NCBI GenBank assembly: GCA_031292625.1
Contig: JARLGU010000019.1
Span: 372,001-436,000 of the forward strand
From: Capsulimonadaceae bacterium
GTDB lineage: Bacteria > Armatimonadota > Armatimonadia > Armatimonadales > Capsulimonadaceae
Length of the DNA: 64,000 nucleotides
Direction of reading: 5' to 3'
Of the stretch, positions 25,932-36,171 are shown in pieces. The number at the start of each line of letters is the position of its first letter. The stretch's first letter is position 1. Both the position numbers and the translations under genes were made by a program. A model generated the notes under the pieces. It was not told the DNA's origin. It searched no databases and saw only the letters and a list, made by a program, of their open reading frames with translations.

Positions 25932-26957
25932 CTACGTTGAAGACCCAATCCGCAGGGTCGTCGGCAAAATAACCTGCCGTGGTTCTTCGGGAAGGTCCCC
26001 GGCTATTCTCCGCAGCAGGAGATCGATCGACATTGCACAGATCTGCTTAGACGGTATCACGACAGTCGTTAGCGACCTGATATGGTAGTCGCCCTCGGCA
26101 ATGCCGTCGAAACCGACGATTGCGATATCCTCCGGCACGCGCAGCCCTCGTCTCGATACGCTGCTCATGATCCCCAGGGCCGTAAGGTCATTGTAGCAGA
26201 ACACCGCGGTTGGCCTGTCTTGAACCGGCATTTCAGCGATTCGCCCTCCGGCCTCAAACCCCGAGCGCCGGAACCCGGTTTGGCGCGCCTCGTCTATTTC
26301 CGTGGAAGGAGCGATTTCAAAATGGATCGGCTCCATCCTTCGCGCCAGGCAGAACGCATCGTAGGTCTCATGCCGCACGTTATGCGACGGGAACTCCAAA
26401 TCCGGCGGCGACGCAAACGCAATCTTCCGATGGCCGCGTTCCCACAGATGATCCAACGCGAGCAAGGTTCCCTGCGCCGCATCGTGCGCCACGAAATCGC
26501 ACTCATCCGATCGCGAGTGCCCCATATAGACGACAGGAACGCCCCTTGCTTGCCGTTGCAGGCTCCGATCAACTTTGCGGTGACCAAGCCCCCACATCAA
26601 AATGCCGTCGACCGGCCATCCGCCAAGTCCCCTGACATCCGGGTTGTTTACCCGCCGGCCGGTATCAGGCAATGCGTCGTATCCGGCGGTGACGATCATT
26701 TCCTCGAGCGTATCCAGCAATTCGGCAAAGAATGGGTTGCATAAACCATTAACCAGAACGCCAATATTCATCGTTCGCTGCGACTTCAAACAACGTCCAA
26801 GCCGGTTCGGAGTGTAGTTCATTTCGGTCGCGATTTGCCTGACGCGCTGCTGGGTCGTCTCGGGAACCCGCCCCGGAACTTTGTCGTTCAGGATGCGCGA
26901 GACCGTCGCAGCCGAAACACCCGCCTTTGCCGCAATATCCGAAAGCGAAACGTACAT
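25932..26957 (-). CDS. LacI family transcriptional regulator
   Basis: A 341-residue regulator. The N-terminal HTH (SLSDIAAKAGVSAATVSRILND, residues about 4-25) and hinge region are followed by a periplasmic-binding-like sugar domain (IGVLVNGLCNPFFAELL; GIMSSVSRRGLRVPEDIAIVGFDG). ATG 26955-26957 is chosen (SD GGAAGG, 6 nt). It probably binds a sugar or glycoside; the effector is unknown. A perfect operator palindrome lies just upstream, so autoregulation is likely, together with the prepilin-like gene downstream. Confidence 0.94.
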   Translation of the reverse strand: MYVSLSDIAAKAGVSAATVSRILNDKVPGRVPETTQQRVRQIATEMNYTPNRLGRCLKSQRTMNIGVLVNGLCNPFFAELLDTLEEMIVTAGYDALPDTGRRVNNPDVRGLGGWPVDGILMWGLGHRKVDRSLQRQARGVPVVYMGHSRSDECDFVAHDAAQGTLLALDHLWERGHRKIAFASPPDLEFPSHNVRHETYDAFCLARRMEPIHFEIAPSTEIDEARQTGFRRSGFEAGGRIAEMPVQDRPTAVFCYNDLTALGIMSSVSRRGLRVPEDIAIVGFDGIAEGDYHIRSLTTVVIPSKQICAMSIDLLLRRIAGDLPEEPRQVILPTTLRIGSST

Positions 26958-26973
26958 CAACAACCTTCCGTGC

Positions 26974-26985
26974 GTAATCGATTAC
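26974..26985. promoter_or_regulatory. LacI-type operator palindrome
   Basis: GTAATCGATTAC is a perfect 12-bp palindrome with the central CG typical of LacI-family sites, extending imperfectly to 18 bp (TGC...ACA). It lies 17 bp upstream of the lacI ATG and is the only such site I found here. Confidence 0.7.
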
Positions 26986-27279
26986 ACACCAGTATATCTG
27001 AAGGGCTTATCTTTGTCAAGCGAAAATTTGCGCCGCTTTCGCGAAGGAATGGCGCGGTATTGCCGGCGAGGCAAGGTCGCGGGCATCTCGCCTTGGCGGC
27101 GCGATTTGTTCGTTCGGGAGGGAAGGCGATCAGCGGCAGTTGCGCGGCAAAGGGCGGCAGGATATGCTCGCACAGCCAAACTGCCCGCTAAGGCATATAA
27201 CAAGCCACGGCCCCCGGCATCAGTAACAACTGCGCCAGAGGCCGCTCAAACTATCATTTACACGAATGTATCGGAACGC
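26986..27279. other. Intergenic gap between the lacI operator and the coiled-coil gene
   Basis: About 290 bp with no convincing coding frame on either strand. It should hold the lacI promoter (AT-rich just upstream of the operator) and the 3' end of the coaD-linked gene. No repeat or T-run terminator is evident. Confidence 0.4.
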
Positions 27280-28005
27280 TTACCGGCGCGCGCCGACCAT
27301 CTCGCCGCTCATGGGAGCAGCCGCGCGAGACCCGCCGTTGTTCGACGTTGGCGGCTCGTAGGCCGAGAGGCGCTGATCGAGCTTATTGCGGCCGCGGCCA
27401 ATCGTCGTGAGGGCTTCCTCGACGATTTTTTCGAGGCGGACCAGCTCTTCGCGAGCATATTCCTCGGCTCCGTGGCGCATCTCCTTGCCATCTCGATCGG
27501 CAATCGCGACGATCTCCCTGGCCTGGGCGGTCGCAAGGCGCATCACTTCGGATTCGGAGATCATCTGGGCGGCCTGCTGGCGCGCCTCGGCAACGATACG
27601 CTCCGCCTGCTGGCGCGCTTCGGCGAGAGCTTCCTCGACGCGGGCGTGCGCCTCGCCGACGACCTTCTGCGCGTACGCATCGGCTTCCTGCACGCGAGTC
27701 TGCGAGCGGGCCTCGGCGTCGCGCTGAGCCTTCTCCGCTTGGATCTGGGCGTTCTGCACCAGGCGCTGCGCCTCAACCTGGGCGTCGTTTACCGTCGCCT
27801 CCGCCGCTTCCCGAGCGCCGCCAACGATGCGCTCGCTTTCGGCGGTTACCCTGCAAGCTTTGCGAACCTCATCCGGGAGCGACGCACGGATCTTGTTGGT
27901 GAGCTCAAAAAACTCCTCGCGATCCAGCCCGATGGTCAAATTGACGAACTGCCGGCTGTCTTCGACCAGAGATTCCAATTGATCGATAAGTTTTAGGATA
28001 TCTAT
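27280..28005 (-). CDS. Long coiled-coil protein (ATP synthase subunit B/DivIVA-like), apparent ATA start
   Basis: An almost continuous alpha-helical coiled coil (about residues 50-200) rich in Ala, Glu, Gln and Arg, resembling the F0 subunit b stalk or DivIVA. No transmembrane segment is seen, so it is not a true subunit b; the tail is Gly/Ser-rich. Reading from ATA at 28003-28005 gives (M)DILKLIDQLESLVEDS, the conserved opening of the coaD-linked coiled-coil family, with GGGAGG 6 nt upstream. The first standard start, TTG at 27978, lacks an SD. Product about 241 residues. It follows coaD by 90 bp, so a shared transcript is plausible. Confidence 0.75.
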   Translation of the reverse strand: MDILKLIDQLESLVEDSRQFVNLTIGLDREEFFELTNKIRASLPDEVRKACRVTAESERIVGGAREAAEATVNDAQVEAQRLVQNAQIQAEKAQRDAEARSQTRVQEADAYAQKVVGEAHARVEEALAEARQQAERIVAEARQQAAQMISESEVMRLATAQAREIVAIADRDGKEMRHGAEEYAREELVRLEKIVEEALTTIGRGRNKLDQRLSAYEPPTSNNGGSRAAAPMSGEMVGARR

Positions 28006-28095
28006 GGCGATCCTCCCTCTCCATCGACCCAGCGCCTAAAGGGCGCGAGCGATGCGTATGATTTGATTACAACCCTGCAACTTCGCCGGCGCATC

Positions 28096-28620
28096 TTAAG
28101 ATCGCTCGACGAGCTGAGCTCCCGCGGTGGCCTGCAGTCCTGCAAAGCGCTCGCGAACCTGCTCCAAAATCGTATCCGGCACCAATCCCTCGATCTGCCC
28201 GCCAAGCCTCGCGATTTCCTTGACGATCGACGATGACAGGTAGGAATACTCCGATGCCGTCATTAGAAAAACGGTTTCAATGCCAGGTTTAAGCCGGCGA
28301 TTGAGCAAAGCCATCTGAAACTCATACTCGAAGTCGGAGACGGCGCGCAAGCCCTTAACGATGACCTGCCCCCGAGACTGTTCCACATAATCGACCAGAA
28401 GACCGACTGAAAATGATTCGACGCGCACATTATTCAGACCCGCGGCATGCACGGATCGCTCGATCATGTCGACGCGCTGTTCCAGGTTGAACGCCGGCTT
28501 TTTGGACGGATTAACCGCGACGAGTACGATGACTTCCGAGTAAAGGGCTGACGAGCGCTCGATAATATCGAGGTGGCCACTGGTGATCGGATCAAAGCTT
28601 CCGGGATAGACGGCGATCAC
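28096..28620 (-). CDS. coaD: Phosphopantetheine adenylyltransferase
   Basis: Adenylates 4'-phosphopantetheine to dephospho-CoA, the penultimate step of CoA synthesis. A 174-residue nucleotidyltransferase with AVYPGSFDPITSGHLDIIER (T/HxGH motif), VNPSKKPAF, VIVKGLRAVSDFEYE and SSSIVKEIA. GTG start with SD GGAGAGG. The promoter -10 TATAAT lies at 28650-28655. Confidence 0.96.
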   Translation of the reverse strand: MIAVYPGSFDPITSGHLDIIERSSALYSEVIVLVAVNPSKKPAFNLEQRVDMIERSVHAAGLNNVRVESFSVGLLVDYVEQSRGQVIVKGLRAVSDFEYEFQMALLNRRLKPGIETVFLMTASEYSYLSSSIVKEIARLGGQIEGLVPDTILEQVRERFAGLQATAGAQLVERS

Positions 28621-28649
28621 TGACCTCTCCTCGCCCTTTGGATTTTTCT

Positions 28650-28655
28650 ATTATA
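28650..28655 (-). promoter_or_regulatory. -10 element of the coaD promoter
   Basis: Minus-strand TATAAT (forward ATTATA) preceded by TGCGC, giving a leader of about 22 nt before the GTG start. No clear -35. Confidence 0.55.
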
Positions 28656-28797
28656 GCGCATAAGAGCCCTTCCTGTTTCTGATTCAATAAAACAAACTAC
28701 ATGCTGTGTTTATGGCGTCCCAGCCTACTAGATGCTGTTGCTGGCGGATTCTGCCACTTCTTGCGAACTGCTCGGAGCAATCCACTCCAAACAACAT

Positions 28798-28833
28798 CGC
28801 GGCGCTCCGAAATATTCGCATCGGAACGCCGCG
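28798..28833 (-). terminator. Long hairpin downstream of hpf
   Basis: A 13-bp stem with one mismatch (CGCGGCG(C/T)TCCGA and its complement) and a 10-nt loop sits past the small ORF at 28868. Minus-strand 3' flank is T-rich (GATGTTGTTTGG) but not a clean run. Confidence 0.5.
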
Positions 28834-28867
28834 ATACACGAGATGGACAGGTCCCTCGACGCCGTCC

Positions 28868-29014
28868 TTACTTGTCGAACATAGTCATGAGCGTCTCGTA
28901 CAGGGCCGCGAGACAAGCCTCGGCACGGTGATCCAACAGCCGCGAAGCCGCGTCGGAAACCTCCGGATGCAATCCGGAGCGCTCGCCGCCTCCGCTCAAT
29001 ATACCGGCCATCAT
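28868..29014 (-). CDS. Possible 48-residue small protein downstream of hpf
   Basis: An ATG at 29012-29014, 24 bp after the hpf stop, opens a 48-codon frame: MMAGILSGGGERSGLHPEVS then SRLLDHRAEACLAALYETLM. The C-terminal helix is plausible, but no clear SD is present. A longer in-frame start overlaps hpf. It could be a small protein of the hpf transcript or a chance frame. Confidence 0.35.
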   Translation of the reverse strand: MMAGILSGGGERSGLHPEVSDAASRLLDHRAEACLAALYETLMTMFDK

Positions 29015-29037
29015 GAATGTCAAGGTCTCAGGAACGA

Positions 29038-29604
29038 CTATTGTTTGGGGACAATAAGCCCAAAATTGCCGTCGTTGCGCCGATAAATCACGTGAACCTG
29101 GTCGGTCGATGCGTCCAGATACACGAAGAACGGATGGTCCACCCACTCCAACCGGGTGGCTGCTTCCTCTGCCGACATGGGCTTCATCGTGACGGCTTTC
29201 ACCCTCGCGATATAAGGTCGCTCCTCTTCAGGCTCCGACCCAGCCGGCAAAATCCCCTCGTACGGCACATCGGTGTGCACTTCCGCCGTGCGAAGGCTCT
29301 CGTCGTGATGGCCTTCGTGCGAGCGGCGATCCTTCCATTTCTTGATGCGAAGCTCGAGCTTGTCGAGCACCAGATCCACGGAGGCGTACATGTTGTCGGA
29401 TCGCTCCTCGCCCCGCAGAATGACGCCATCGCCTTGCAGGGTCACTTCGACCCGGTGAAGATTGCGCTCGACGCTCTCGCGAACCACGGCCTCTCGAAGG
29501 TTCGGAAGATACTTCTCGAGCTTCTGCAATCGCTTCTCAGCGTATCCCTTTAGCCCCTCCGTCACCTCGATGTTCTTACCCTTGACCGTCACGTCGATTG
29601 ACAT
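29038..29604 (-). CDS. hpf: Ribosome hibernation promoting factor, long form
   Basis: A 188-residue protein with the N-terminal S30AE fold (MSIDVTVKGKNIEVTEGLKGY, about 1-100) and the C-terminal domain (VKAVTMKPMSAEEAATRLEW...HPFFVYLDAST, about 125-185) that dimerises ribosomes into 100S particles. A polar linker of about 25 residues joins them. Long-form HPF is the standard in most non-gamma-proteobacteria. Acts in stationary phase. Confidence 0.95.
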   Translation of the reverse strand: MSIDVTVKGKNIEVTEGLKGYAEKRLQKLEKYLPNLREAVVRESVERNLHRVEVTLQGDGVILRGEERSDNMYASVDLVLDKLELRIKKWKDRRSHEGHHDESLRTAEVHTDVPYEGILPAGSEPEEERPYIARVKAVTMKPMSAEEAATRLEWVDHPFFVYLDASTDQVHVIYRRNDGNFGLIVPKQ

Positions 29605-29749
29605 GGCAACGCCTCCTCGTCTTTCATTGTTACGCGGCCGTCCGCGTCTCTCAGTGGTCCGCTCGCGGGGGTGCTCCTCGCTCCACGGATCCTTCTTATA
29701 TCATCGGCCGGTTCATACCGCCGAGATCACATGCATTAGTTACCAGATT

Positions 29750-30943
29750 TCAACGGCGGCAACCAATCAGGCAGGCCGCCGCATGGCACGCAATTCCCGC
29801 GCCCGCTCCCGTATCGTCAAGGCCCTCGTTCGTTGTCGCCTTAATCCCTACTCTCGCGGGCTCAATCTTGAGCGCATAGGAAATCTTCTCGCGCATCCGC
29901 GAAACGTACGGGCCGATCTTAGGCCGCTCCGCGATCAGCGTACAATCGACATTCATCACGGTCCAGCCGGCGCTTGCCAGACGATCCGCGACATCCATCA
30001 AGAAGCCGATGCTTGAAGCGCCCGTAATGGACTCATCCGTGTTCGGATATAACTGGCCGATATCCGGCATGCCGGCCGCCCCCAGCAGAGCATCGCAAAT
30101 CGCGTGAAGGGCGACATCCGCGTCAGAGTGGCCGTCCAGACCGCGATCATACGGGATCTTCACGCCTCCGAGCCACAGATCGCGCCCTTCGACGAGACGG
30201 TGTATGTCGTAGCCGCAGCCGACGCGCATCTCAGGCATTCGTCCGCCAAGCCACTGCTCCGCGAAACGCAGATCGTCCGATGTCGTAATCTTGATATTCT
30301 CCCGATCGCCCTTCACCAGCCGGACGCCTTGCAGTTGCTCCACGAGCGACGCCTCGTCAGTTCCCTGGAACCCGGTTTGCTCCGCTCGATCCGACGCCCG
30401 CCTGAGAAGATCCAATCGAAACGCCTGAGGGGTTTGCATGGCCCAAAGGCCCGTGCGATCCACCGTCTGCACCGGGACATCATTCTCGTCCGCCCGGCGG
30501 ATCGTGTCGTGGACCGGCACCGCCGCAACTCCCGAGCCATACTCGACGGCGCTCGCAATACAACGCTCGATAAGATCGACCGAAACGAATGGCCGCGCCG
30601 CGTCGTGCACCAATACGACCGCATCCCCAGGAGCGTCCGCGAGGCTTTGCAGACCGCATCTGACAGAATCCTGCCTGCTTGCGCCGCCTGCCACGTACCG
30701 GATTCTCTCGGTGACGCCCCCCAAAGGCCGGAGTAATTCTACTGCCTTCCGGCATTCTTCCAGATCGCCCGGTTGACCGATTATGGTAAGCGAATCGGCG
30801 GCGTTTAGAAACGGCAATACGGCGCGCGAGAGAACGGGCAGACGCCCGACTGGTTCGAGAAGCTTATTGGTCCCGCTACCGTATCGGACGCCGCGTCCGG
30901 CCGCCGGTATAAGCGCGTGGATTGGGTTCGTACGGTCCGTCAT
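29750..30943 (-). CDS. ispDF: Bifunctional MEP cytidylyltransferase / MEcPP synthase (IspD-IspF)
   Basis: Two steps of the MEP isoprenoid pathway in one chain of about 397 residues. The N-terminal IspD has [20 protein letters not shown] (the CTP-binding loop) and VHDAARPF. The C-terminal IspF has [35 protein letters not shown] and GATTNEG-like [10 protein letters not shown]. The junction is near residue 235 ([11 protein letters not shown]). I use ATG 30941-30943, which best matches the IspD N-terminus; ATGs at 30949 and 30967 are possible. The 5' end overlaps the next gene by 68 bp. MiaA in this window uses the DMAPP this pathway supplies. Confidence 0.95.
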   Translation of the reverse strand: MTDRTNPIHALIPAAGRGVRYGSGTNKLLEPVGRLPVLSRAVLPFLNAADSLTIIGQPGDLEECRKAVELLRPLGGVTERIRYVAGGASRQDSVRCGLQSLADAPGDAVVLVHDAARPFVSVDLIERCIASAVEYGSGVAAVPVHDTIRRADENDVPVQTVDRTGLWAMQTPQAFRLDLLRRASDRAEQTGFQGTDEASLVEQLQGVRLVKGDRENIKITTSDDLRFAEQWLGGRMPEMRVGCGYDIHRLVEGRDLWLGGVKIPYDRGLDGHSDADVALHAICDALLGAAGMPDIGQLYPNTDESITGASSIGFLMDVADRLASAGWTVMNVDCTLIAERPKIGPYVSRMREKISYALKIEPARVGIKATTNEGLDDTGAGAGIACHAAACLIGCRR

Positions 30944-32186
30944 CGCCATCGTATGGTCCGCCATCATCGTTAGGCTTGATCGAGGCGAAGATCATTTTAC
31001 CAGCAACCGTCTGCAGAACGCTTGATACGAGAACCTCAAGCGTCTCGCCGATCCGGCGACGCCCGCCCTCGATCACAATCATCGTACCGTCATCGAGGTA
31101 GGCAACCCCCTGGTTCTGCTCCTTGCCTTCTTTGATGACCGTAACGCGCATCTCCTCGCCTGGGAGGACGACCGGCTTAAGGGCGTTCGCGAGCTCGTTG
31201 ATGTTGAGCACCGGGACACCCTGTAGTTCGGCGACCTTGTTCAGGTTGAAATCGTTGGTTACAATCGCGCCGTCCAGTTTTTTCGCCATGCGGACGAGCT
31301 TGGAATCTACCTCATCGATGCCGGTAAAGTCCACGGTAGCATCAAGAGTGCGCACGATCAGCGGCAACTCGCTGCGCATCTGGTTGAGGATGTCCAATCC
31401 GCGCCGCCCGCGAGCGCGCTTCAGCGAGTCCGCCGAATCCGCGATATGCTGGATTTCGTCAAGAACGAAACCGGGAATATAAATGGGACCCTCTATGAAG
31501 CCCGTCCGGCAGACGTCCGCCACGCGGCCGTCTATGATGACATTGGTATCGAAGATCTTAATCTTCTCCAATTGGCCATCGCCGTAATCGCCCCCGGCAT
31601 CGCCCGGCATCGCGCCATGCGGGAAAATCAACCGGAACTCGTCCTTCATGCTGAGCATGCCAACCAGGCACAGGTAAACCATCACGCAGAGGATAAAGAC
31701 GGTCAGCGGAATGCCAACCGCCGGCGTCAGGCGCAGCGTAAACTGGCAAAGAAACGCGGTAATCAATACTCCCAACGCCAGCCCCGTGAAAATCGCGAGC
31801 TTCTCGTTAGGCTTCATTACCTTCAGAGACTCGCCAACGTTAACAATCTTGTTGAAGACCGCGGAGCCGAGCAGGAACGCCAGCAAGCCCCCAATCACGG
31901 TGAAACCGATCTTGTTGAGCCAGCCAACCACCGGAACCGAAACCAGCTCGTAGTAGCCTCTAACCACCACGGACGACGACGACGCTGCTGACGGCGTCAC
32001 CGCGAGGCCAACCACGAAAGCTCCAAGCTGATACCCCAGCGCAGCGCCGACGACAACGAGGCCGACAACAAAGATAATTCTCCAAACACGCTGTGCAAGA
32101 ACGTGAACGCTTTTGTCAGGCGGCTTGCCTGGCGTACCCGGCGCCACTGGTTCCGTCACAGGTGCATCAATCGCATTGTGATCCAT
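30876..32186 (-). CDS. PIN-TRAM domain membrane protein (YacL-like)
   Basis: A 436-residue protein with four N-terminal transmembrane helices (about 20-170), a PIN-like nuclease domain ([17 protein letters not shown] with catalytic Asp at about 195; [21 protein letters not shown]) and a TRAM domain (about 340-405). A Gly/Pro/Tyr/Asp-rich tail ([14 protein letters not shown]) closes it. The family is YacL-like, usually next to ispD as here. The tail is encoded by DNA that also begins ispDF in another frame. Start ATG 32184-32186 (GGAAAA upstream). Putative RNA-binding or RNase at the membrane; substrate unknown. Confidence 0.9.
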   Translation of the reverse strand: MDHNAIDAPVTEPVAPGTPGKPPDKSVHVLAQRVWRIIFVVGLVVVGAALGYQLGAFVVGLAVTPSAASSSSVVVRGYYELVSVPVVGWLNKIGFTVIGGLLAFLLGSAVFNKIVNVGESLKVMKPNEKLAIFTGLALGVLITAFLCQFTLRLTPAVGIPLTVFILCVMVYLCLVGMLSMKDEFRLIFPHGAMPGDAGGDYGDGQLEKIKIFDTNVIIDGRVADVCRTGFIEGPIYIPGFVLDEIQHIADSADSLKRARGRRGLDILNQMRSELPLIVRTLDATVDFTGIDEVDSKLVRMAKKLDGAIVTNDFNLNKVAELQGVPVLNINELANALKPVVLPGEEMRVTVIKEGKEQNQGVAYLDDGTMIVIEGGRRRIGETLEVLVSSVLQTVAGKMIFASIKPNDDGGPYDGDDGPYEPNPRAYTGGRTRRPIR

Positions 32187-32287
32187 AATTTTCCAATCTA
32201 AACCATCAGACGATCGTCCGACGGCCCCCAAACGCTAATTAACCAATTGCCCATGGCGACGCCGGCAGGGCAGAACGTCGACAAAAT

Positions 32288-33847
32288 CTAATACGATGCC
32301 TCAAGTATCCGCGCACGCAACCGGCCGATTTGCGGAGCGACATCAAATATCGCATCCGGGCCGCCGCGCGTAATCACGACGTGAGTAGCATCCACGGTTC
32401 GCGTCTCCAGCGTCGGATCGACCGGCAGCCACCCCGCGCTTCCGCCCACGTACGACTCCGCCCACGCGTGATAATAGAACCTGTCTCCAAACGCAACGAG
32501 GCCGGCGCATACCCGGGTCGGTATTCCCTCGGCACGCGCCAACGCCGTATAGAGTATTGCGTAGTCGCGACAAACGCCGCGGCGATCCTGCAAGACGCTT
32601 GCGGCGCTGCGCGGCAAGCCAAGCGTCGCAGTCGACTGCATATTCTGATAGACCCAGTCGTGCGTACGCACGACAAGGTCGTAAAGGTTCGTCGTCGTTC
32701 CGCCGAGCGCCGCCGCCCGCCCCTTAAGGTCGGGATCGTCAAGCGACAGATACGGCGCGTCCGCCAAATAGGGCGCCATATTCGCATCCGACCGAACGGA
32801 ATCGGTCGTGTCGAACATCGTGCCCGCAAAGACCGTGTGCACCTCGACAGTGCGCGATTGGTTGTCCGGCGTTGTCAACTGCACCTTCAAATAGTGACAA
32901 TCGCGCGGTTTGTCGATCAAAGCGCCGGTTTGGTTCACCGATGTCGCGACCGCAAAGTCAGTCGGCGGCGAGTAGCCGTTCCCAATCCCTGCTGCGTCGT
33001 GCGGCTCGGAGCGCTCACGACACATCGATATCCCCGCCTGCAGGTCGATACGCAACGGCTGTCCCTGATGATCCAAATAGATCGTCAAAGTGCCTGACGG
33101 ACCATCCGCCCGGCAAACCGCAAGATCCTTGAGCTGCCCCAACACCGGGTCATTCAGCGACTTGCCAACGTCCGTCACCGTCACGGTGTATGTCTCTATC
33201 CGCATCGCGAGCGGGTCAAACGACGTCTCCGAAAAAACCTGTCCGCGCGCCAACGGCTGCTCGCTCAAAACCCCATGCTCGATATCCGACGAGCTCAAGC
33301 TTACGCCTGACGGAATCGGTATCGTCTTGTGGGTCACCGAACCGCCCGACGTCAGCGTTGCGTCGATCCGGTCCGTGTAATACCGCGCCGCGACATCCGT
33401 CGACGATCCGCCCGACTTGATCGCCAGCGTCTCGTAGACCGGGATGCCAGTCATCGGATCGGACCACATCCGTCCAGTGACTTTCTGCTCGACCGTCGTC
33501 CCAAACGCAACGAGCGATGTCGTCGTGTCGCTATTGGTCAGCACCGCCGTACGCCCATCATGGACATCCGGCTGCGTCCAAACGTGCGACACGCCAATCC
33601 GAGTCGAGCCGGCATAAATGCTAAACCATGATTCCGCCGGGACGTCCGCCGCCGCCGCCGCACAGACGCGCAACGGCCAAAGCACCAGCGATAGCGCAAC
33701 CAGAACGTTTGCGGCCTTGCGCATCCCAAACGCACGCCGCCGCGCCAGAAGAAGAGCTGCGATTCGCGGCAAGGCTAGCCCCCGCTCCTCGCGCGCCCGC
33801 CCGGCCGTTCCCAATGCCCTATCACGTGGACTGTGCTGCCCGATCAC
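32288..33847 (-). CDS. Transglutaminase-like exported protein
   Basis: A 519-residue protein whose C-terminal transglutaminase-like core has Cys in DRRGVCRDYAILYTAL (about 436), His in YYHAWAES (about 469) and Asp in WLPVDPT (about 485): the Cys-His-Asp triad. An Ig/beta-rich N-terminal domain of about 300 residues precedes it. A hydrophobic stretch at about residues 43-65 (MRKAANVLVALSLVLWPL) acts as signal or anchor. GTG 33845-33847 has SD AGGAG; an internal ATG at 33724 directly before the hydrophobic stretch is an alternative start (478 residues). A strong promoter with an operator-like palindrome lies upstream. Confidence 0.8.
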   Translation of the reverse strand: MIGQHSPRDRALGTAGRAREERGLALPRIAALLLARRRAFGMRKAANVLVALSLVLWPLRVCAAAAADVPAESWFSIYAGSTRIGVSHVWTQPDVHDGRTAVLTNSDTTTSLVAFGTTVEQKVTGRMWSDPMTGIPVYETLAIKSGGSSTDVAARYYTDRIDATLTSGGSVTHKTIPIPSGVSLSSSDIEHGVLSEQPLARGQVFSETSFDPLAMRIETYTVTVTDVGKSLNDPVLGQLKDLAVCRADGPSGTLTIYLDHQGQPLRIDLQAGISMCRERSEPHDAAGIGNGYSPPTDFAVATSVNQTGALIDKPRDCHYLKVQLTTPDNQSRTVEVHTVFAGTMFDTTDSVRSDANMAPYLADAPYLSLDDPDLKGRAAALGGTTTNLYDLVVRTHDWVYQNMQSTATLGLPRSAASVLQDRRGVCRDYAILYTALARAEGIPTRVCAGLVAFGDRFYYHAWAESYVGGSAGWLPVDPTLETRTVDATHVVITRGGPDAIFDVAPQIGRLRARILEASY

Positions 33848-33977
33848 CGCTTGCGCTCCTAGCTACGAACAGACCGCCATGAGCCAACGCCGCTTCCGGT
33901 TGAATGACCGACCGGCTGACATTAACGCCGCAATTGCTCATTCGAACAAGAACCAAGACACACCTTCGTATCCAGCG

Positions 33978-34006
33978 ATGATACCTGATCGTAATCTTGT
34001 TGTCAA
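33978..34006 (-). promoter_or_regulatory. Sigma70 promoter of the transglutaminase gene with overlapping palindrome
   Basis: Minus strand: TTGACA (34001-34006), 17-bp spacer, TATCAT (33978-33983). The 13-bp palindrome TTGTTG-T-CAACAA (33997-34009) overlaps the -35 box and may bind a repressor. It is the best canonical promoter in the window. Confidence 0.65.
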
Positions 34007-34110
34007 CAAAGTGGGCGAGGCGAAACCATTGCATCAAATACCAATAGATAGCTACAATTGGCATCATCGTGTCGATTGCAGCGCAAAGTATACAAGCATT
34101 CTTAACAAAT

Positions 34111-34148
34111 CGTCCCCAGCCATCGTTTGAGTACGATGACTGGGGACG
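34111..34148 (-). terminator. Rho-independent terminator of atpG-D-C
   Basis: A 16-bp stem with one mismatch (CGTCCCCAG(C/T)CATCGT and its complement) and a 6-nt loop, 31 bp past the atpC stop; minus-strand 3' side is ATTTGTT. Confidence 0.8.
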
Positions 34149-34179
34149 GAAAGTTTCAACATCCTGCGGACGCGGATCG

Positions 34180-34590
34180 CTAGCCCCGCACCGATTGTAC
34201 GCGCGCATCTGCTATTGCCACCGAATGCAACGCGCTGCGATGTTCGGCCGAGCCCGCCTCCAATTCGGTTACCCGCTTGCGACGCTCCGCCAAATCCGCT
34301 TCCGCCTGAGCAAGGTCAATTTCGTCAACCGCCTCCGCCGAATCGGCAAGGATCGTCGTCTTAACGGGCGACACTTCCAGAAAGCCGCCGGATACGACGT
34401 ATCGACCGAGCGGACGGCCATCCGGAAACTTTGCACGAACCTCGCCCGGTCTCAACGACGTCAAAAGCGACATGTGACCAGCGAGAATCCCTACATAGCC
34501 TTCCGATCCCGGCGCGTTGGTCTCTACGACATCATCGGAAAGCAAAATTCGCTCGGGTGTCACGATTTCTAGCTTGAATGTGTTGGCCAT
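34180..34590 (-). CDS. atpC: F0F1 ATP synthase subunit epsilon
   Basis: A 136-residue subunit with the N-terminal beta barrel (FKLEIVTPERILLSDDVVET; GSEGYVGILAGHMSLLTSL) and the two-helix C-terminal domain (AQAEADLAERRKRVTELEAG). ATG 34588-34590 lies 4 bp after the atpD stop; a longer in-frame reading overlaps atpD and is a shadow. Last gene of the cluster. Confidence 0.95.
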   Translation of the reverse strand: MANTFKLEIVTPERILLSDDVVETNAPGSEGYVGILAGHMSLLTSLRPGEVRAKFPDGRPLGRYVVSGGFLEVSPVKTTILADSAEAVDEIDLAQAEADLAERRKRVTELEAGSAEHRSALHSVAIADARVQSVRG

Positions 34591-34594
34591 GATG

Positions 34595-36040
<1,446 letters not shown>

Positions 36041-36051
36041 TCAATCGATTG

Positions 36052-36073
36052 AGCCGCTTGATCTCAAGCGGCT
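36052..36073 (-). other. Perfect hairpin in the atpG-atpD gap
   Basis: AGCCGCTTG-ATCT-CAAGCGGCT: 9-bp perfect stem, about 30 nt before the atpD ATG. No T-run. It may be an RNA-processing or stability element. Confidence 0.5.
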
Positions 36074-36098
36074 AGTGCCTTTACGTAACCTTGAGACT

Positions 36099-36131
36099 TT
36101 TCCGTCCATTCCTTTGCAAGGAAGACGGAAA
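36099..36131 (-). other. Nested second hairpin in the atpG-atpD gap
   Basis: TTTCCGTC/GACGGAAA forms an 8-bp stem enclosing TTCCTT-TGC-AAGGAA. It lies 41 bp past the atpG stop; no T-run. Confidence 0.5.
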
Positions 36132-36171
36132 GCAAAACGTACTCGCCCACTACTAACGACCGCGCTCGTCG

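Noticed and set aside
29038-29146. Longer start for the small ORF after hpf
   Set aside because: It would overlap hpf antiparallel-free in another frame by over 100 bp without an SD.
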